Shown in pieces: positions 17,583 to 27,525 of a DNA stretch of 63,882 nucleotides; positions within the stretch are counted from its first letter, which is position 1, and the number at the start of each line of letters is the position of its first letter. A program made the translations under genes and the position numbers. The notes under the pieces were generated by a model. That model searched no databases, was not told the DNA's origin, and saw only the letters and a program-made list of their open reading frames with translations. Source of the DNA: Methylophilaceae bacterium (lineage in GTDB: Bacteria; Pseudomonadota; Gammaproteobacteria; Burkholderiales; Methylophilaceae); assembly GCA_017858095.1 (NCBI GenBank), contig JAFMCB010000005.1:1-63882 (forward strand). The letters are read 5' to 3'.

Positions 17583-18053
17583 ATGAAATTAACCACAAAA
17601 GGACGATTTGCTGTAACCGCGTTACTGGATATTGCTATTCATGAATCCAGTCATCCTGTCACACTTGCGGCAATCTCGGCAAGGCAATCCATATCATTGT
17701 CCTACCTTGAGCAATTATTTAATCGTATGCGAAAAAAGAATTTAGTGAAAAGTATTAAAGGGCCGGGTGGTGGCTATATGATTGCTAAAAATTATGATGA
17801 GATTAGTGTTAAAGAAATCATCACTTCAGTCGATGAAAAAATAGATTCTACCCAATGTGGCGGCCAGGAAAATTGTCATGAAGGTGATCGCTGCATCACC
17901 CATGATTTGTGGACATCATTAAACCTAAAAATTTTAGATTTTCTTGACAGCCTAACACTTGATGACCTAGTGAAAAAACAATTAGTGGGTCAGCAAACCA
18001 TTCAATTTAAGAAAAAAAGAAATGCCACTGCTGCAAAAGCTGGAGCAATATAA
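17583..18053 (+). CDS. iscR: Fe-S cluster assembly transcription factor IscR
   Basis: Rrf2-family regulator that senses [2Fe-2S] and represses the isc operon. The 156-residue protein starts MKLTTKGRFAVTALLD, has the winged-helix recognition region (SLSYLEQLFNRMRKKNLVKS, GPGGGY) and the cluster ligands Cys92, Cys98, Cys104 and His107 in exactly the E. coli spacing. It is the first gene of the operon and is preceded by its own type-1 operator. Confidence 0.97.
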   Translation: MKLTTKGRFAVTALLDIAIHESSHPVTLAAISARQSISLSYLEQLFNRMRKKNLVKSIKGPGGGYMIAKNYDEISVKEIITSVDEKIDSTQCGGQENCHEGDRCITHDLWTSLNLKILDFLDSLTLDDLVKKQLVGQQTIQFKKKRNATAAKAGAI

Positions 18054-19193
18054 ATGATTTATTTAGATCACAATGCGACAACTGCTTTGCATCCAGAAGT
18101 TTTAAAAATGATGATGCCTTATTTGGAGGCGCAATATGGAAATCCTACAGCGAATCATCGTTTTGGAAGAAAAGCACGTTCAGCGATCGAAGATGCGCGT
18201 GAGCAAGTTGCGTTGAGTGTCAACGCTCATCCGAGCCAAGTAATTTTTACTGCCAGTGGTTCTGAAGCAAACAATATGATCATCCAGGGCGTCGCAAAGA
18301 GTGCGCCCGATACTCATTTTGGCTACAGTAGCATCGAACATCCATGCATATCAAGACCAATTGAATCGCTCAAGTCGAGGGGATATTTAGCAACCAAAAT
18401 TCCTGTGGATGCAGCTGGAGAAATTCAAATAAACAATCTAAGTGCGGCAGATTTAAAAAAAATAAATTTTATTTCTTGCATGGCTGTTAATAATGAAACC
18501 GGGGTAATCCAAAATTTAACTGAAATTGTCGCAACAGCGAAAAATCACAATATTCAAGTTCATAGTGATGCGGTACAGGCATTAGGAAAAATAAATGTCA
18601 ATTTTGAGGATCTTGGTCTGGATGCAATGACAATTTCAAGTCATAAAATCTATGGGCCGCAAGGGATTGCTGCTTTGGTGATGAATAAAAAAATTGACCT
18701 TTATCCACTTATTGAAGGTGGTGGTCAAGAACGAGGCTTACGCAGTGGGACGGAAAACCTAGCTGCCATTGTTGGATTTGGAAAAGCATGTGAACGCGCC
18801 CACAATAATCTTGTCACATACAATGATGCATTAAAAAAAATACAGATCTTTTTAGAAAGTGAATTAAAAAAAATGGGTGCAATCATTTTTAGCGAGAAAG
18901 TAAAGCGGGTTGCTAATACGACATTTTTTTCAATTAAAGGTATTGATGGTGTTACTTTATTAACCGCGCTTGATCGCCTTGGCTATGCAGTTGCAAGTGG
19001 CTCAGCATGTTCAAGTAACAATAATGAACCAAGCCATGTTTTGTTGGCCATGAATATTGACGAAGAAACAGCAATGAGTGCATTAAGAATTAGTTTAGGG
19101 ATAGACACTACCCTGCAAAATATTAAAGATTTTGTTGCTGCATTGAAAAAAGAAATTGAACGTTTAAAACAATTAACTGCGATGGCAGCATAA
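18054..19193 (+). CDS. Second cysteine desulfurase (NifS/IscS-like)
   Basis: PLP-dependent aminotransferase class V protein of 379 residues starting directly after the iscR stop. It has the N-terminal YLDHNATTALHPEV, the PLP lysine in SSHKIYGPQG and the catalytic cysteine loop SGSACSSNNNEPSHVL. It differs clearly from the canonical IscS that follows, and its C-terminus lacks the IscU-binding tail of IscS. Such a desulfurase between iscR and iscS is known in betaproteobacteria; a distinct sulfur acceptor is plausible but unproven. Confidence 0.88.
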   Translation: MIYLDHNATTALHPEVLKMMMPYLEAQYGNPTANHRFGRKARSAIEDAREQVALSVNAHPSQVIFTASGSEANNMIIQGVAKSAPDTHFGYSSIEHPCISRPIESLKSRGYLATKIPVDAAGEIQINNLSAADLKKINFISCMAVNNETGVIQNLTEIVATAKNHNIQVHSDAVQALGKINVNFEDLGLDAMTISSHKIYGPQGIAALVMNKKIDLYPLIEGGGQERGLRSGTENLAAIVGFGKACERAHNNLVTYNDALKKIQIFLESELKKMGAIIFSEKVKRVANTTFFSIKGIDGVTLLTALDRLGYAVASGSACSSNNNEPSHVLLAMNIDEETAMSALRISLGIDTTLQNIKDFVAALKKEIERLKQLTAMAA

Positions 19194-19208
19194 ATACTTG
19201 AGGAAACT

Positions 19209-20432
19209 ATGAATAACGAACAAAGAAAAATGCCAATTTACTTAGATTACTCTGCAACCACCCCGGTTGATCCCAGGGTTGCAGAAAAGATGATTCCTTA
19301 TATTACTGAGGATTTTGGCAACCCAGCGTCTCGCAGCCATGCTTATGGTTGGAATGCTGAAAAAGCTGTTGAAAATGCACGCAAAGAGGTTGCTTTATTG
19401 GTGAATGCCGATCCACGTGAAATTGTATGGACATCAGGAGCCACCGAATCAAACAATCTTGCAATTAAAGGTGCTAGTCAATTTTATTCCAGCAAAGGAA
19501 AACACATTATTACGTGTTCCACAGAACATAAAGCTGTGATCGATGCTGTCCGTGAAATGGAGCGCCTAGGTTACGACGCAACCTATTTAACACCCGAACC
19601 AAATGGTTTAATTGATTTAGAAAAATTCAAAGCTGCGATTCGTCCCGACACTGTATTAACAACCATTATGTTTGTAAATAATGAGATTGGCGTCATGCAA
19701 GACATCGAATCGATTGGTAATATATGTCGACAAAATAATATAATTTTTCATGTCGATGCTGCACAAGCAACGGGTAAAGTGAAAATTGATTTAGAGAAAT
19801 TACCAGTTGATTTAATGAGTTTTTCAGCACACAAAACTTATGGTCCAAAAGGTATTGGTGCACTTTTTGTGCGACGTAAACCTCGAATTCGAATTGAAGC
19901 ACAAATGCATGGCGGTGGACATGAGCGTGGTATGCGCTCTGGTACACTGGCAACGCACCAAATTGTAGGCATGGGAGAGGCCTTTCGCCTCGCTCGGGAA
20001 GAAATGGATACAGAAAATAAACGTATCTATCAACTTCACCAACGTTTACTTAATGGTTTAACCGAAATTGAAGAAACTTATGTTAACGGTGACTTAGGGT
20101 CAAGGGTTCCACATAACTTAAATGTGAGCTTCAACTATGTAGAGGGTGAATCACTCATTATGGCAATCAAAGAAATTGCTGTGTCTAGTGGCTCTGCATG
20201 TACCTCTGCAAGTCTGGAGCCGAGCTATGTCTTAAGAGCATTAGGACGTTCTGATGAGCTGGCACACAGCTCAATTCGTTTCTCTATAGGACGTTTTACA
20301 AAAGAATCGGATATTGACTTTACTATTGAATTAGTAAAACAAAAGATCGATAGATTAAGAGATTTATCCCCACTTTGGGAAATGTTCAAAGACGGTGTTG
20401 ATTTAGAAAAAGTTGAATGGGCTGAGCACTAA
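19209..20432 (+). CDS. iscS: Cysteine desulfurase IscS
   Basis: Releases sulfur from cysteine as an enzyme persulfide for IscU, tRNA thiolation and cofactors. The 407-residue protein has [15 protein letters not shown], the PLP lysine in [11 protein letters not shown], the mobile loop with the catalytic cysteine [17 protein letters not shown], and the C-terminal [21 protein letters not shown] typical of IscS (last part binds IscU). The start ATG follows GAGGA at good distance. A second Met seven codons on matches the E. coli start more closely. Confidence 0.97.
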   Translation: MNNEQRKMPIYLDYSATTPVDPRVAEKMIPYITEDFGNPASRSHAYGWNAEKAVENARKEVALLVNADPREIVWTSGATESNNLAIKGASQFYSSKGKHIITCSTEHKAVIDAVREMERLGYDATYLTPEPNGLIDLEKFKAAIRPDTVLTTIMFVNNEIGVMQDIESIGNICRQNNIIFHVDAAQATGKVKIDLEKLPVDLMSFSAHKTYGPKGIGALFVRRKPRIRIEAQMHGGGHERGMRSGTLATHQIVGMGEAFRLAREEMDTENKRIYQLHQRLLNGLTEIEETYVNGDLGSRVPHNLNVSFNYVEGESLIMAIKEIAVSSGSACTSASLEPSYVLRALGRSDELAHSSIRFSIGRFTKESDIDFTIELVKQKIDRLRDLSPLWEMFKDGVDLEKVEWAEH

Positions 20433-20448
20433 ATTTTAGGAGAAAAAA

Positions 20449-20829
20449 ATGGCTTACAGTAATAAAGTATTAGATCACTATGAGAACCCACGTAACGTTG
20501 GGTCCTTAAATAAAGATGATCCGAATGTTGGGACAGGAATGGTCGGCGCGCCCGCTTGTGGTGATGTAATGAAACTGCAAATTAAAGTTTCTGATACAGG
20601 GCTAATTGAGGATGCGAAATTTAAAACGTACGGATGTGGTTCTGCCATCGCATCAAGTTCACTTGTGACAGAATGGTTGAAAGGAAAATCAATTGACGAG
20701 GCGGCGCAGATTAAAAATTCAGCTATTGCTGAAGAATTAGAATTGCCACCGGTTAAAATTCATTGCTCGGTATTGGCTGAAGATGCAATTAAAGCTGCCG
20801 TTGCTGATTTTAAATCTAAAAAGAAATAA
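20449..20829 (+). CDS. iscU: Fe-S cluster assembly scaffold IscU
   Basis: Scaffold on which [2Fe-2S] clusters are built from IscS sulfur and then released by HscA/HscB. The 126-residue protein keeps all ligands at E. coli positions: Cys37, Asp39, Cys63, His105 and Cys106, plus the LPPVK motif (99-103) recognised by HscA. A GGAG ribosome-binding site precedes the ATG. The iscA start directly abuts its stop codon. Confidence 0.98.
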   Translation: MAYSNKVLDHYENPRNVGSLNKDDPNVGTGMVGAPACGDVMKLQIKVSDTGLIEDAKFKTYGCGSAIASSSLVTEWLKGKSIDEAAQIKNSAIAEELELPPVKIHCSVLAEDAIKAAVADFKSKKK

Positions 20830-21153
20830 ATGGCAATTACATTAACAAAACAGGCTGCTGAGCGTGCGGGAAAATACCTGCAATCACGTGGCAAAGGTCT
20901 AGGTTTAAAGCTGGCTGTTAAAACAACAGGCTGTTCTGGTATGGCCTATGTCCTTGAATTTGTTGACAAAATTGATCCCAATGACGAAGTCTTTGAAAGT
21001 CATGGTGTGAAAATTTTGGTAGATCCTAAAAGCCTTATTTATATTGATGGAACCGAACTTGATTTTGTCCGTGAGGGGTTAAATGAAGGCTTCAAATTCA
21101 ATAACCCCAATGTAAAAGATAGTTGCGGTTGTGGGGAAAGTTTCACGGTTTGA
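20830..21153 (+). CDS. iscA: A-type Fe-S carrier IscA
   Basis: Carrier that passes iron or clusters from the ISC system to target proteins. The 107-residue protein has the three conserved cysteines Cys35 (TTGCSGMAY), Cys99 and Cys101 (SCGCGESF). No gap separates it from iscU, and its TGA overlaps the proposed TTG start of hscB, so the three genes are translationally coupled. Confidence 0.97.
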   Translation: MAITLTKQAAERAGKYLQSRGKGLGLKLAVKTTGCSGMAYVLEFVDKIDPNDEVFESHGVKILVDPKSLIYIDGTELDFVREGLNEGFKFNNPNVKDSCGCGESFTV

Positions 21154-21653
21154 CACAAAATTTTTTTGAAATTTTCCAACTTCCCATTCAATTCAATATC
21201 AATGAAAAAAAGCTGGATGAAAATTATCGTTTAATACTCAAATCTATTCATCCTGACCGATTTGTGAATGCCACTGATGCCGAAAAAACGCAATCACTGC
21301 TCAAGTCAACCCAAATAAACGATGCCTACAAAGTTTTAAAAAACCCAATCGAGCGTATTGAGTATCTGCTAAAAATTAATAATATTTCACCTAACGTGAC
21401 GCTAGATAATAATTTTTTAATGCAGCAAATGGAGATGGAGGAAAAATTAGAGGGGCAATCAAATATTGAGCAGTTAACTAAATTCCTTAATGAAATTACA
21501 AAAAATTTAAATGAAAAATTTCAACAAGTTAAACGGCAGCTGGATGAAGAAAGAAACTACGCTGCGGTTGTATCTGAATTAGCAAAAATAAAATTTTTAG
21601 CTAAACTCAACCAAAAAATAAAAGATAAAAGCTTCTCATTGATGGCAGATTAA
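21150..21653 (+). CDS. hscB: Fe-S co-chaperone HscB (J-protein)
   Basis: J-domain partner of HscA that brings IscU to it and stimulates ATP hydrolysis. The J domain holds the HPD motif (SIHPDRF) after helix II, and the C-terminal three-helix region fits IscU binding. Only TTG codons are available as starts; the TTG at 21150 gives the family-like beginning [11 protein letters not shown] and overlaps the iscA stop (TTGA), giving 167 residues. The longer frame from 21123 reads unrelated residues through iscA. Confidence 0.9.
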   Translation: MTQNFFEIFQLPIQFNINEKKLDENYRLILKSIHPDRFVNATDAEKTQSLLKSTQINDAYKVLKNPIERIEYLLKINNISPNVTLDNNFLMQQMEMEEKLEGQSNIEQLTKFLNEITKNLNEKFQQVKRQLDEERNYAAVVSELAKIKFLAKLNQKIKDKSFSLMAD

Positions 21654-21655
21654 GC

Positions 21656-23512
21656 ATGGCATTATTGCAAATATCAGAACCTGGAAAAGGCACACTCCCC
21701 CATGAGCATCGCAATGCTATCGGTATAGATTTGGGCACGACGAATTCACTGGTAGCGACAGTGCAAAGTGGTGTTGCAAAAATATTAAGTCATGAAAATC
21801 AAAATAATTTAATTCCATCGGTCGTTCAATACCAAACAAACACTATCTTGGTTGGAGAAGCTGCCAAATTAAATCAAGACGACGACCCTGTTAACACTAT
21901 TGCGTCAGTTAAACGCTTAATGGGTAAAAGGTTTTCAGATATTGCTACGCATACTTCCTCCAATAATCTCTCCGATGAAAAAAGTTATATAGGCATAGCA
22001 ACAAAACAAGGGACCAAATCAGCTGTCGAGGTTTCTGCAGAAATTCTTAAGAAATTAAAAACTATAGCGGAACAGCACATTAAAGACGATATCTTAGGTG
22101 CCGTTATTACCGTACCAGCCTATTTTGATGATGCGCAACGGCAAGCCACAAAAGATGCAGCAAAATTGGCAGGGATTAACGTCCTGCGTCTAATTAATGA
22201 ACCCACTGCTGCGGCAATTGCTTATGGTTTAGATAAAAAAGTAGAAGGAAATTATGTTGTCTTTGATCTGGGTGGGGGAACCTTTGATATCTCAATTTTG
22301 CGTCTAAGCAAAGGTTTATTTGAGGTCATTGCTACTCATGGCGATACACAACTTGGTGGTGATGATTTTGATGAAGTAATCTTTCAGTGGCTAATGAAAC
22401 AGTCTACTCATGACTTTCAAGATCCGCAGCTAAAACAAAAATTAAAAACACTTTCAAAAAATATCAAAGAAAAATTAACCGATAATGAAATTGTTAGCGT
22501 GGAGCACTCTTTTAACAGCTCCGTAAATATCAAAACAAAAATTGACCAAAAATTATTTGCAGATTTATCGCAACATTTAATTAAGAAAACCATTGATGCA
22601 ACAAAACGAGCACTGAAAGATGCCAACCTTACCATCCAAGACATTGATGGCATTGTCATGGTTGGTGGCTCAACGCGTATGCCAGTTATCCAAAAAATTA
22701 TGCGGGATTTTTTTAAGCAAGATTTACTCAACGACATCAATCCGGATGAGGTTGTTGCACTTGGGGCAGCTCAACAGGCAAATATGTTGGTAGGTAATTC
22801 AAATGATGAGCACCTACTGCTGGATGTTATTCCGCTCTCACTAGGTATTGAAACCATGGGTGAGATTGTTGAAAGAATTATTCCAAGAAATTCAACCCTA
22901 CCGATTGCTATGGCACAAGAATTTACGACCTACAAGGATGGGCAAAATGCCATGATGATTCACGTTGTTCAAGGAGAAAGAGATCTTGTAAGTGATTGTC
23001 GTTCACTGGCAAAATTTAGCCTAAAAGGTATTCCGCCGATGGTCGCGGGTGCAGCAAAAATTCGTGTTACCTTTCAAGTTGATACTGACGGATTATTGTC
23101 AGTTAGTGCGCAGGAACTGTCAACTGGTGTGCAGGCATCTATTGAAGTTAAACCATCTTACGGACTTGATAGCAACCAGATAAAAACAATGCTTGAATCC
23201 TCTTTTCAACTTGCCGACGAAGATAAAGAAAATCGAGCTTTGGCTGAAGTAAAAGTTGAGGCAATGCAAATGCAGGAGATGGTAGAAAGAGCGTTACAAC
23301 AGGATCAAAACATTTTAGATGAGCCTGAAATAAAAAAAATAAATAAAGCTCTTGATCAATTAAGGGAAAGCTTAAAAAATAATGACCGCAATCTTATTCA
23401 CGAACAAATTGATCAGCTCAATAATGCCACGCAATATTTTGCTCAATTAAGGATGGACCAATCAATTAAAAATGCCTTAACAGGCAGAGACATTAAGGAT
23501 ATGAAACTCTGA
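21656..23512 (+). CDS. hscA: Fe-S chaperone HscA (Hsp70 family)
   Basis: Specialised Hsp70 that releases clusters from IscU. The 618-residue protein has the HscA-type N-terminal extension (ALLQISEPGKG) before the ATPase signature [12 protein letters not shown], then the phosphate-2 region [12 protein letters not shown] and VMVGGSTRMP, and the substrate-binding domain; it lacks the long EEVKE-type tail of DnaK. Two bases separate it from hscB, and its stop overlaps the fdx start (TGATG). Confidence 0.97.
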   Translation: MALLQISEPGKGTLPHEHRNAIGIDLGTTNSLVATVQSGVAKILSHENQNNLIPSVVQYQTNTILVGEAAKLNQDDDPVNTIASVKRLMGKRFSDIATHTSSNNLSDEKSYIGIATKQGTKSAVEVSAEILKKLKTIAEQHIKDDILGAVITVPAYFDDAQRQATKDAAKLAGINVLRLINEPTAAAIAYGLDKKVEGNYVVFDLGGGTFDISILRLSKGLFEVIATHGDTQLGGDDFDEVIFQWLMKQSTHDFQDPQLKQKLKTLSKNIKEKLTDNEIVSVEHSFNSSVNIKTKIDQKLFADLSQHLIKKTIDATKRALKDANLTIQDIDGIVMVGGSTRMPVIQKIMRDFFKQDLLNDINPDEVVALGAAQQANMLVGNSNDEHLLLDVIPLSLGIETMGEIVERIIPRNSTLPIAMAQEFTTYKDGQNAMMIHVVQGERDLVSDCRSLAKFSLKGIPPMVAGAAKIRVTFQVDTDGLLSVSAQELSTGVQASIEVKPSYGLDSNQIKTMLESSFQLADEDKENRALAEVKVEAMQMQEMVERALQQDQNILDEPEIKKINKALDQLRESLKNNDRNLIHEQIDQLNNATQYFAQLRMDQSIKNALTGRDIKDMKL

Positions 23513-23847
23513 TGCCAAAAATTATTGTGCTACCTCATCAAAGCCTTTGCCCTGAAGGTGATGTGATTGAGGCTAAAAAGGGTGACAGTGTATGCAATAC
23601 ATTGTTAGAAAATGGTATTGCTATTGAACATGCGTGCGATCAAGTGTGTGCTTGCACGACGTGTCATGTCATTGTCCGTGAGGGTTTTAACTCTTTAAAT
23701 CCTTCTGAGGAGAATGAGGATGATATGCTTGATAAAGCATGGGGACTCACCCCGCAATCTCGCCTATCATGCCAAGCGATTGTCCAAGATCAAGATCTCA
23801 CCATAGAGCTGCCTAAATACACCATCAACCTTGCCAAGGAAGGATAA
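23512..23847 (+). CDS. fdx: ISC-type [2Fe-2S] ferredoxin
   Basis: Supplies electrons for cluster assembly on IscU. The 111-residue protein has the four cluster ligands at Cys42, Cys48, Cys51 and Cys87, the same positions as E. coli Fdx, and an extra Cys46 in the same loop. It ends the operon; no iscX follows, instead a strong terminator begins at the stop codon. Confidence 0.97.
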   Translation: MPKIIVLPHQSLCPEGDVIEAKKGDSVCNTLLENGIAIEHACDQVCACTTCHVIVREGFNSLNPSEENEDDMLDKAWGLTPQSRLSCQAIVQDQDLTIELPKYTINLAKEG

Positions 23848-23876
23848 AAAAAAGCCCGTTAAACGGGCTTTTTTAT
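23848..23876. terminator. Terminator after fdx, usable from both sides
   Basis: Stem AAGCCCG (23852-23858) / CGGGCTT (23864-23870) with loop TTAAA, flanked by an A-tract before and a T-tract after. It separates the convergent isc operon and porin gene and should work for both directions. Confidence 0.88.
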
Positions 23877-23896
23877 ATTTAGGAGATTAAACCTTC

Positions 23897-25270
23897 TTAG
23901 AAATCAAACTGAGCTCTTAAATTGATGGCTTGCTCATCATTGATACCTGTGTAAGTTGAGGTATTACCACTCACATCAAAGTCTGTATCGACATAGCTCA
24001 ACATCATGCGCGTATTAGGATCGAGGATCCATTTAAGGCCGGCACGCCAAGATTTAGCCTCGTTTGCCATAGCTGCTGTAATATCGTAGCCAGCACTTGC
24101 TTCGGTAACATCGGATGCATCAAATTTAGAGTAACCTAATGCAACTTCCCAGGCACCGATACCTTTACCATTTTCTGGATTAAAGTTGCTGTTCGGTTTA
24201 ATTCGGTCAAACTTACCCCCCATCGATTTTGATTTATAGGAGTCAGCATAATTTTCACCGGTAATTAACCAGGCAGCCTCCAAATAGTAAGCTTTGATAT
24301 CCTGATCATCTACATTTGAATCGAAGTTCGTGGTTGCATATTCACCCTGAACTTTCCATGGACCATTAGCGAAGGCTAATTCACCACCAAACGTTCTCAA
24401 ATCAGTTTCAGTTGCCCCATTTGCTGCTGCAGTATAAAATGTAGAACCTTTGCCGATAGATCCTTGGCTCATCTTAACTGTATTCATGTAATTACTTACA
24501 TCGATATCTTGCATTTTTGCACTCGCACCAATGTGGAAAACCTTGCCCTTCCACTTGTTCATAGTGGCCAGGTCAACATCCACGTGACCAATGTAAGCTA
24601 GGCTGTCATCATTATTATCAGACATCCCATTATTCATTCCGTAGCCATTCACAGCGGCTAGGGAGTAGTTAAAGCCCTTGGTTGGGGTACCATGGAGCAT
24701 AACACCTGTGTCTTTACCTTCAGTAATACCCGCGTTATTCACATACGACCTTTCAGTAAAGTTTAAGAATCTTGAACTGGTTCTTTCTTCCAAGCTCATC
24801 GAGGTCTTAAATTGACCAAACGTAAGTTGTGCAGGTTTGAAATATTCTAAGTTAAGGTAAGCTTCACCAAGAATCATAGAACCACTACTAAGTTCCAAAT
24901 TAGCTTTATAGCCAATGTATTCGTTCCATTTACCATCCGCACCTAGATAAACGCGTCGCATACTGAATTCATCTTCTTCATCTTTAGACTCAGGTGATGC
25001 ATCAAAATATCGATAGTCCGCCTGAACACGTCCAGATAGCTTCACAGAGCTCTTACCGTCAGGGCTGACGAGTTCTAATTTTTTAGATACGGTTCCTTCA
25101 GATTTTTTTTCAGCTTTTCTACCCTTAGTTAAAAGACTGGCTTCATCTTCAGTAAGAACGCCTTTCACAACTAATGCATCGATCAGATCTTGGGTTGAGT
25201 CAGCATAAACTAAAGGAATTTGCGCCGCAAACATCGATGCGACCACTGCTGGAATTAATTTCTTATTCAA
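23897..25270 (-). CDS. Phosphate-selective porin, OprO/OprP family
   Basis: Outer-membrane beta-barrel channel of 457 residues with a signal peptide (cleaved at VYADS, about residue 23) and a short N-terminal coiled region (STQDLIDALVVKGVLTEDEA) before the barrel. The pattern of alternating strands, FKTSMSLEERTSSRFLNFTERS and the terminal aromatic FDF fit OprP-type porins. It starts with TTG preceded by AGGAG at seven bases. A perfect Pho box upstream argues for phosphate-starvation induction and supports a role in phosphate uptake with PstSCAB. Confidence 0.88.
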   Translation of the reverse strand: MNKKLIPAVVASMFAAQIPLVYADSTQDLIDALVVKGVLTEDEASLLTKGRKAEKKSEGTVSKKLELVSPDGKSSVKLSGRVQADYRYFDASPESKDEEDEFSMRRVYLGADGKWNEYIGYKANLELSSGSMILGEAYLNLEYFKPAQLTFGQFKTSMSLEERTSSRFLNFTERSYVNNAGITEGKDTGVMLHGTPTKGFNYSLAAVNGYGMNNGMSDNNDDSLAYIGHVDVDLATMNKWKGKVFHIGASAKMQDIDVSNYMNTVKMSQGSIGKGSTFYTAAANGATETDLRTFGGELAFANGPWKVQGEYATTNFDSNVDDQDIKAYYLEAAWLITGENYADSYKSKSMGGKFDRIKPNSNFNPENGKGIGAWEVALGYSKFDASDVTEASAGYDITAAMANEAKSWRAGLKWILDPNTRMMLSYVDTDFDVSGNTSTYTGINDEQAINLRAQFDF

Positions 25271-25317
25271 TGTATTTCTCCTAAATTTATTTACAGGAGA
25301 GATATTGAACTAGAATT

Positions 25318-25335
25318 ATGACAGTTTAATGACAG
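25318..25335 (-). promoter_or_regulatory. Pho box upstream of the porin gene
   Basis: Minus strand CTGTCATTAAACTGTCAT: two exact CTGTCAT direct repeats with a four-base spacer, equal to the PhoB consensus. An AT-rich -10 region follows about 11 bases downstream, ahead of the TTG start of the porin. Confidence 0.88.
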
Positions 25336-25364
25336 AAATTAATTTATTGGTTTGTGAAATTAAA

Positions 25365-26009
25365 TTACAAATAAGGGCTTTCTTTGTCAAAGATAACTTC
25401 GCCTGTAGCAAGATCATAAACGGCACCGATCAAACCAACTCTTTTTTCTTTGACTTGTTTCTTAATAATTTGACTGTATCTTAGTAATCGTTGAATTTGA
25501 TGCTGGACATTTAAGAAACAAACCTTTTCAACAAATTCACTATTATTGGAATTGCGTTTGTCCTTATCATTGACCGATTTTTCAGCAGCAACAGCAGGGT
25601 TAATTAAATGAATTATTTCACCAATGTTACCCCCATGATAATCATCGCAGGCAGCTTTCACTGCGCCACAATTCGTGTGGCCCATAACGATAATAATTTT
25701 CGAACCCAAATATTCGGTAGAAAATTCTAAGCTACCAATTGCTTTTCTGGATGCAATATTGCCAGCCAATCTAACACTAAAAATATCACCTAAATTCTGA
25801 TCAAAAATTAATTCAACCGTTGTTCTTGAATCACTGCAGCCTAACACTGATGCAAATGGATGTTGCTTATCTTTTAACTCATCACGTATTTGCAACATGT
25901 TATGTTGTCGTCGAACGTTATTTATAAAGCGCCCATTTCCTTCAATTAAAATATCAAGGGCTTGTTGTGGAGTGATCTGATCACGATCTAAATTAGGGTG
26001 CATGTGCAT
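25365..26009 (-). CDS. Beta-class carbonic anhydrase
   Basis: Interconverts CO2 and bicarbonate in the cytosol. The 214-residue protein has zinc ligands Cys58, His111 and Cys114 with the Asp60-Arg62 dyad (CSDSR, GHTNCGA) of beta-CAs. Its ATG directly follows the lysS stop codon, so it is the last gene of the prfB-lysS operon. Bicarbonate supply to carAB and fatty-acid synthesis is a likely use. Confidence 0.94.
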   Translation of the reverse strand: MHMHPNLDRDQITPQQALDILIEGNGRFINNVRRQHNMLQIRDELKDKQHPFASVLGCSDSRTTVELIFDQNLGDIFSVRLAGNIASRKAIGSLEFSTEYLGSKIIIVMGHTNCGAVKAACDDYHGGNIGEIIHLINPAVAAEKSVNDKDKRNSNNSEFVEKVCFLNVQHQIQRLLRYSQIIKKQVKEKRVGLIGAVYDLATGEVIFDKESPYL

Positions 26010-27524
26010 TTATTCTGGCCTCATATGTGGAAAGAAAATAACATCCCGAATACTTGCACTATTAGTCACTAACATTACCAGGCGATCTATACCGATACCA
26101 CAGCCCCCTGTAGGAGGCATCCCATATTCTAATGCACGAATAAAGTCGGCATCATAATACATAGCTTCTTCATCGCCCGCCTCTTTCGCAGCAGCTTGCA
26201 TTTTGAATCGTTTTGCTTGGTCCTCGGCATCATTTAATTCAGAAAATCCATTGGCTATTTCTCTACCTGCGATAAATAACTCAAATCGTTCAGTTATGTC
26301 TGGATTCTTTGATGATGCCCGAGCTAAGGGTGAAACTTCAACCGGGTAGTCAACAATAAATGTGGGTTGCCATAAATGTTCTTCAGCAACTAATTCAAAG
26401 AGGGTTAACTGCAATGCGCCAAGCCCAACATTTTCGCGTGCCTCACCTCCCAACTTTTTAATTGTTTGCTTCAGAAAGCTAATATCTACTAATTCAGTTT
26501 CTTTATATTTATCAGAATATTTTAAAATTGCCTGCACTAAGGTTAATCGATCAAAACTTTTCGAAAAATCTATTTGCTTGCCTTGATAAGTTACAAGATT
26601 ACTTCCTGTAATGTCTTCAGCAACTTTTTGGATACAATCTTCAGTAAAATCCATCAGCCATTCATAATCGGTATAGGCGGCATAAAACTCCATCATGGTA
26701 AATTCTGGGTTATGTCTTACACTTAGGCCCTCATTACGAAAATTTCGATTGATTTCAAAAACACGATCAAATCCTCCCACAACGAGACGCTTTAAATAAA
26801 GCTCAGGAGCAATTCGTAAATACATATCCATATCAAGTGCATTATGATGCGTCATAAAAGGTTTGGCACTGGCACCCCCCGGTATTGGGTGCAACATGGG
26901 GGTCTCAACCTCAAGAAAATTATGGCTAATCATAAAATCACGGATACCTGAGATAATCTTACTTCGTTTCATAAAAGTATCGCGTGTCTCTTCGTTGACA
27001 ATTAAGTCAACATAGCGCTGGCGGTATTTAATTTCTTGATCGGATAAACCGTGAAACTTTTCTGGTAATGGTCGCAGCGATTTCGTTAAAAGAATAATTT
27101 CACTAACTTCAATTGTTAACTCACCCGTATTGGTTTTGAACAACTTGCCTGTTGCCCCCAAAATATCGCCCAAGTCCCATTTTTTAAATTGTGAATAAAG
27201 TTCAGGGTTTTTCTCAGAATTGATGAGGTCTCTCGTTACATACAGCTGAATGCGCCCAGTCGTGTCTTGAATGGTAGCAAAACTGGCCTTGCCCATCACA
27301 CGTTTCAACATCATACGACCAGCAACAATAACAGAGATAGATTTCTCTTCCATTGTCGCTTTATCAAATTCAGCAAAGTTAGCTTGGAGATTTTTTGCAA
27401 AATCTGTGGGCGTAAATTGGTTTGGAAAGGCGTCGCCAAGGTCGCGTAATTCTTTTAACTTTGCGCGTCGCTCCGCAATAATAGTATTTTCATCTTGAAT
27501 AATCGGCTCTTGCTTATCTGTCAA
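26010..27524 (-). CDS. lysS: Lysyl-tRNA synthetase (class II)
   Basis: Charges tRNA-Lys. The 504-residue protein has the N-terminal OB-fold anticodon domain (about 60-170) and the class II core: motif 1 ([16 protein letters not shown]), motif 2 ([20 protein letters not shown]) and motif 3 ([12 protein letters not shown]). The start is a TTG one base after the prfB stop, with AAGGGG six bases ahead; no other in-frame start lies before the conserved region. prfB-lysS is a conserved pair. Confidence 0.97.
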   Translation of the reverse strand: MTDKQEPIIQDENTIIAERRAKLKELRDLGDAFPNQFTPTDFAKNLQANFAEFDKATMEEKSISVIVAGRMMLKRVMGKASFATIQDTTGRIQLYVTRDLINSEKNPELYSQFKKWDLGDILGATGKLFKTNTGELTIEVSEIILLTKSLRPLPEKFHGLSDQEIKYRQRYVDLIVNEETRDTFMKRSKIISGIRDFMISHNFLEVETPMLHPIPGGASAKPFMTHHNALDMDMYLRIAPELYLKRLVVGGFDRVFEINRNFRNEGLSVRHNPEFTMMEFYAAYTDYEWLMDFTEDCIQKVAEDITGSNLVTYQGKQIDFSKSFDRLTLVQAILKYSDKYKETELVDISFLKQTIKKLGGEARENVGLGALQLTLFELVAEEHLWQPTFIVDYPVEVSPLARASSKNPDITERFELFIAGREIANGFSELNDAEDQAKRFKMQAAAKEAGDEEAMYYDADFIRALEYGMPPTGGCGIGIDRLVMLVTNSASIRDVIFFPHMRPE

Positions 27525-27525
27525 T

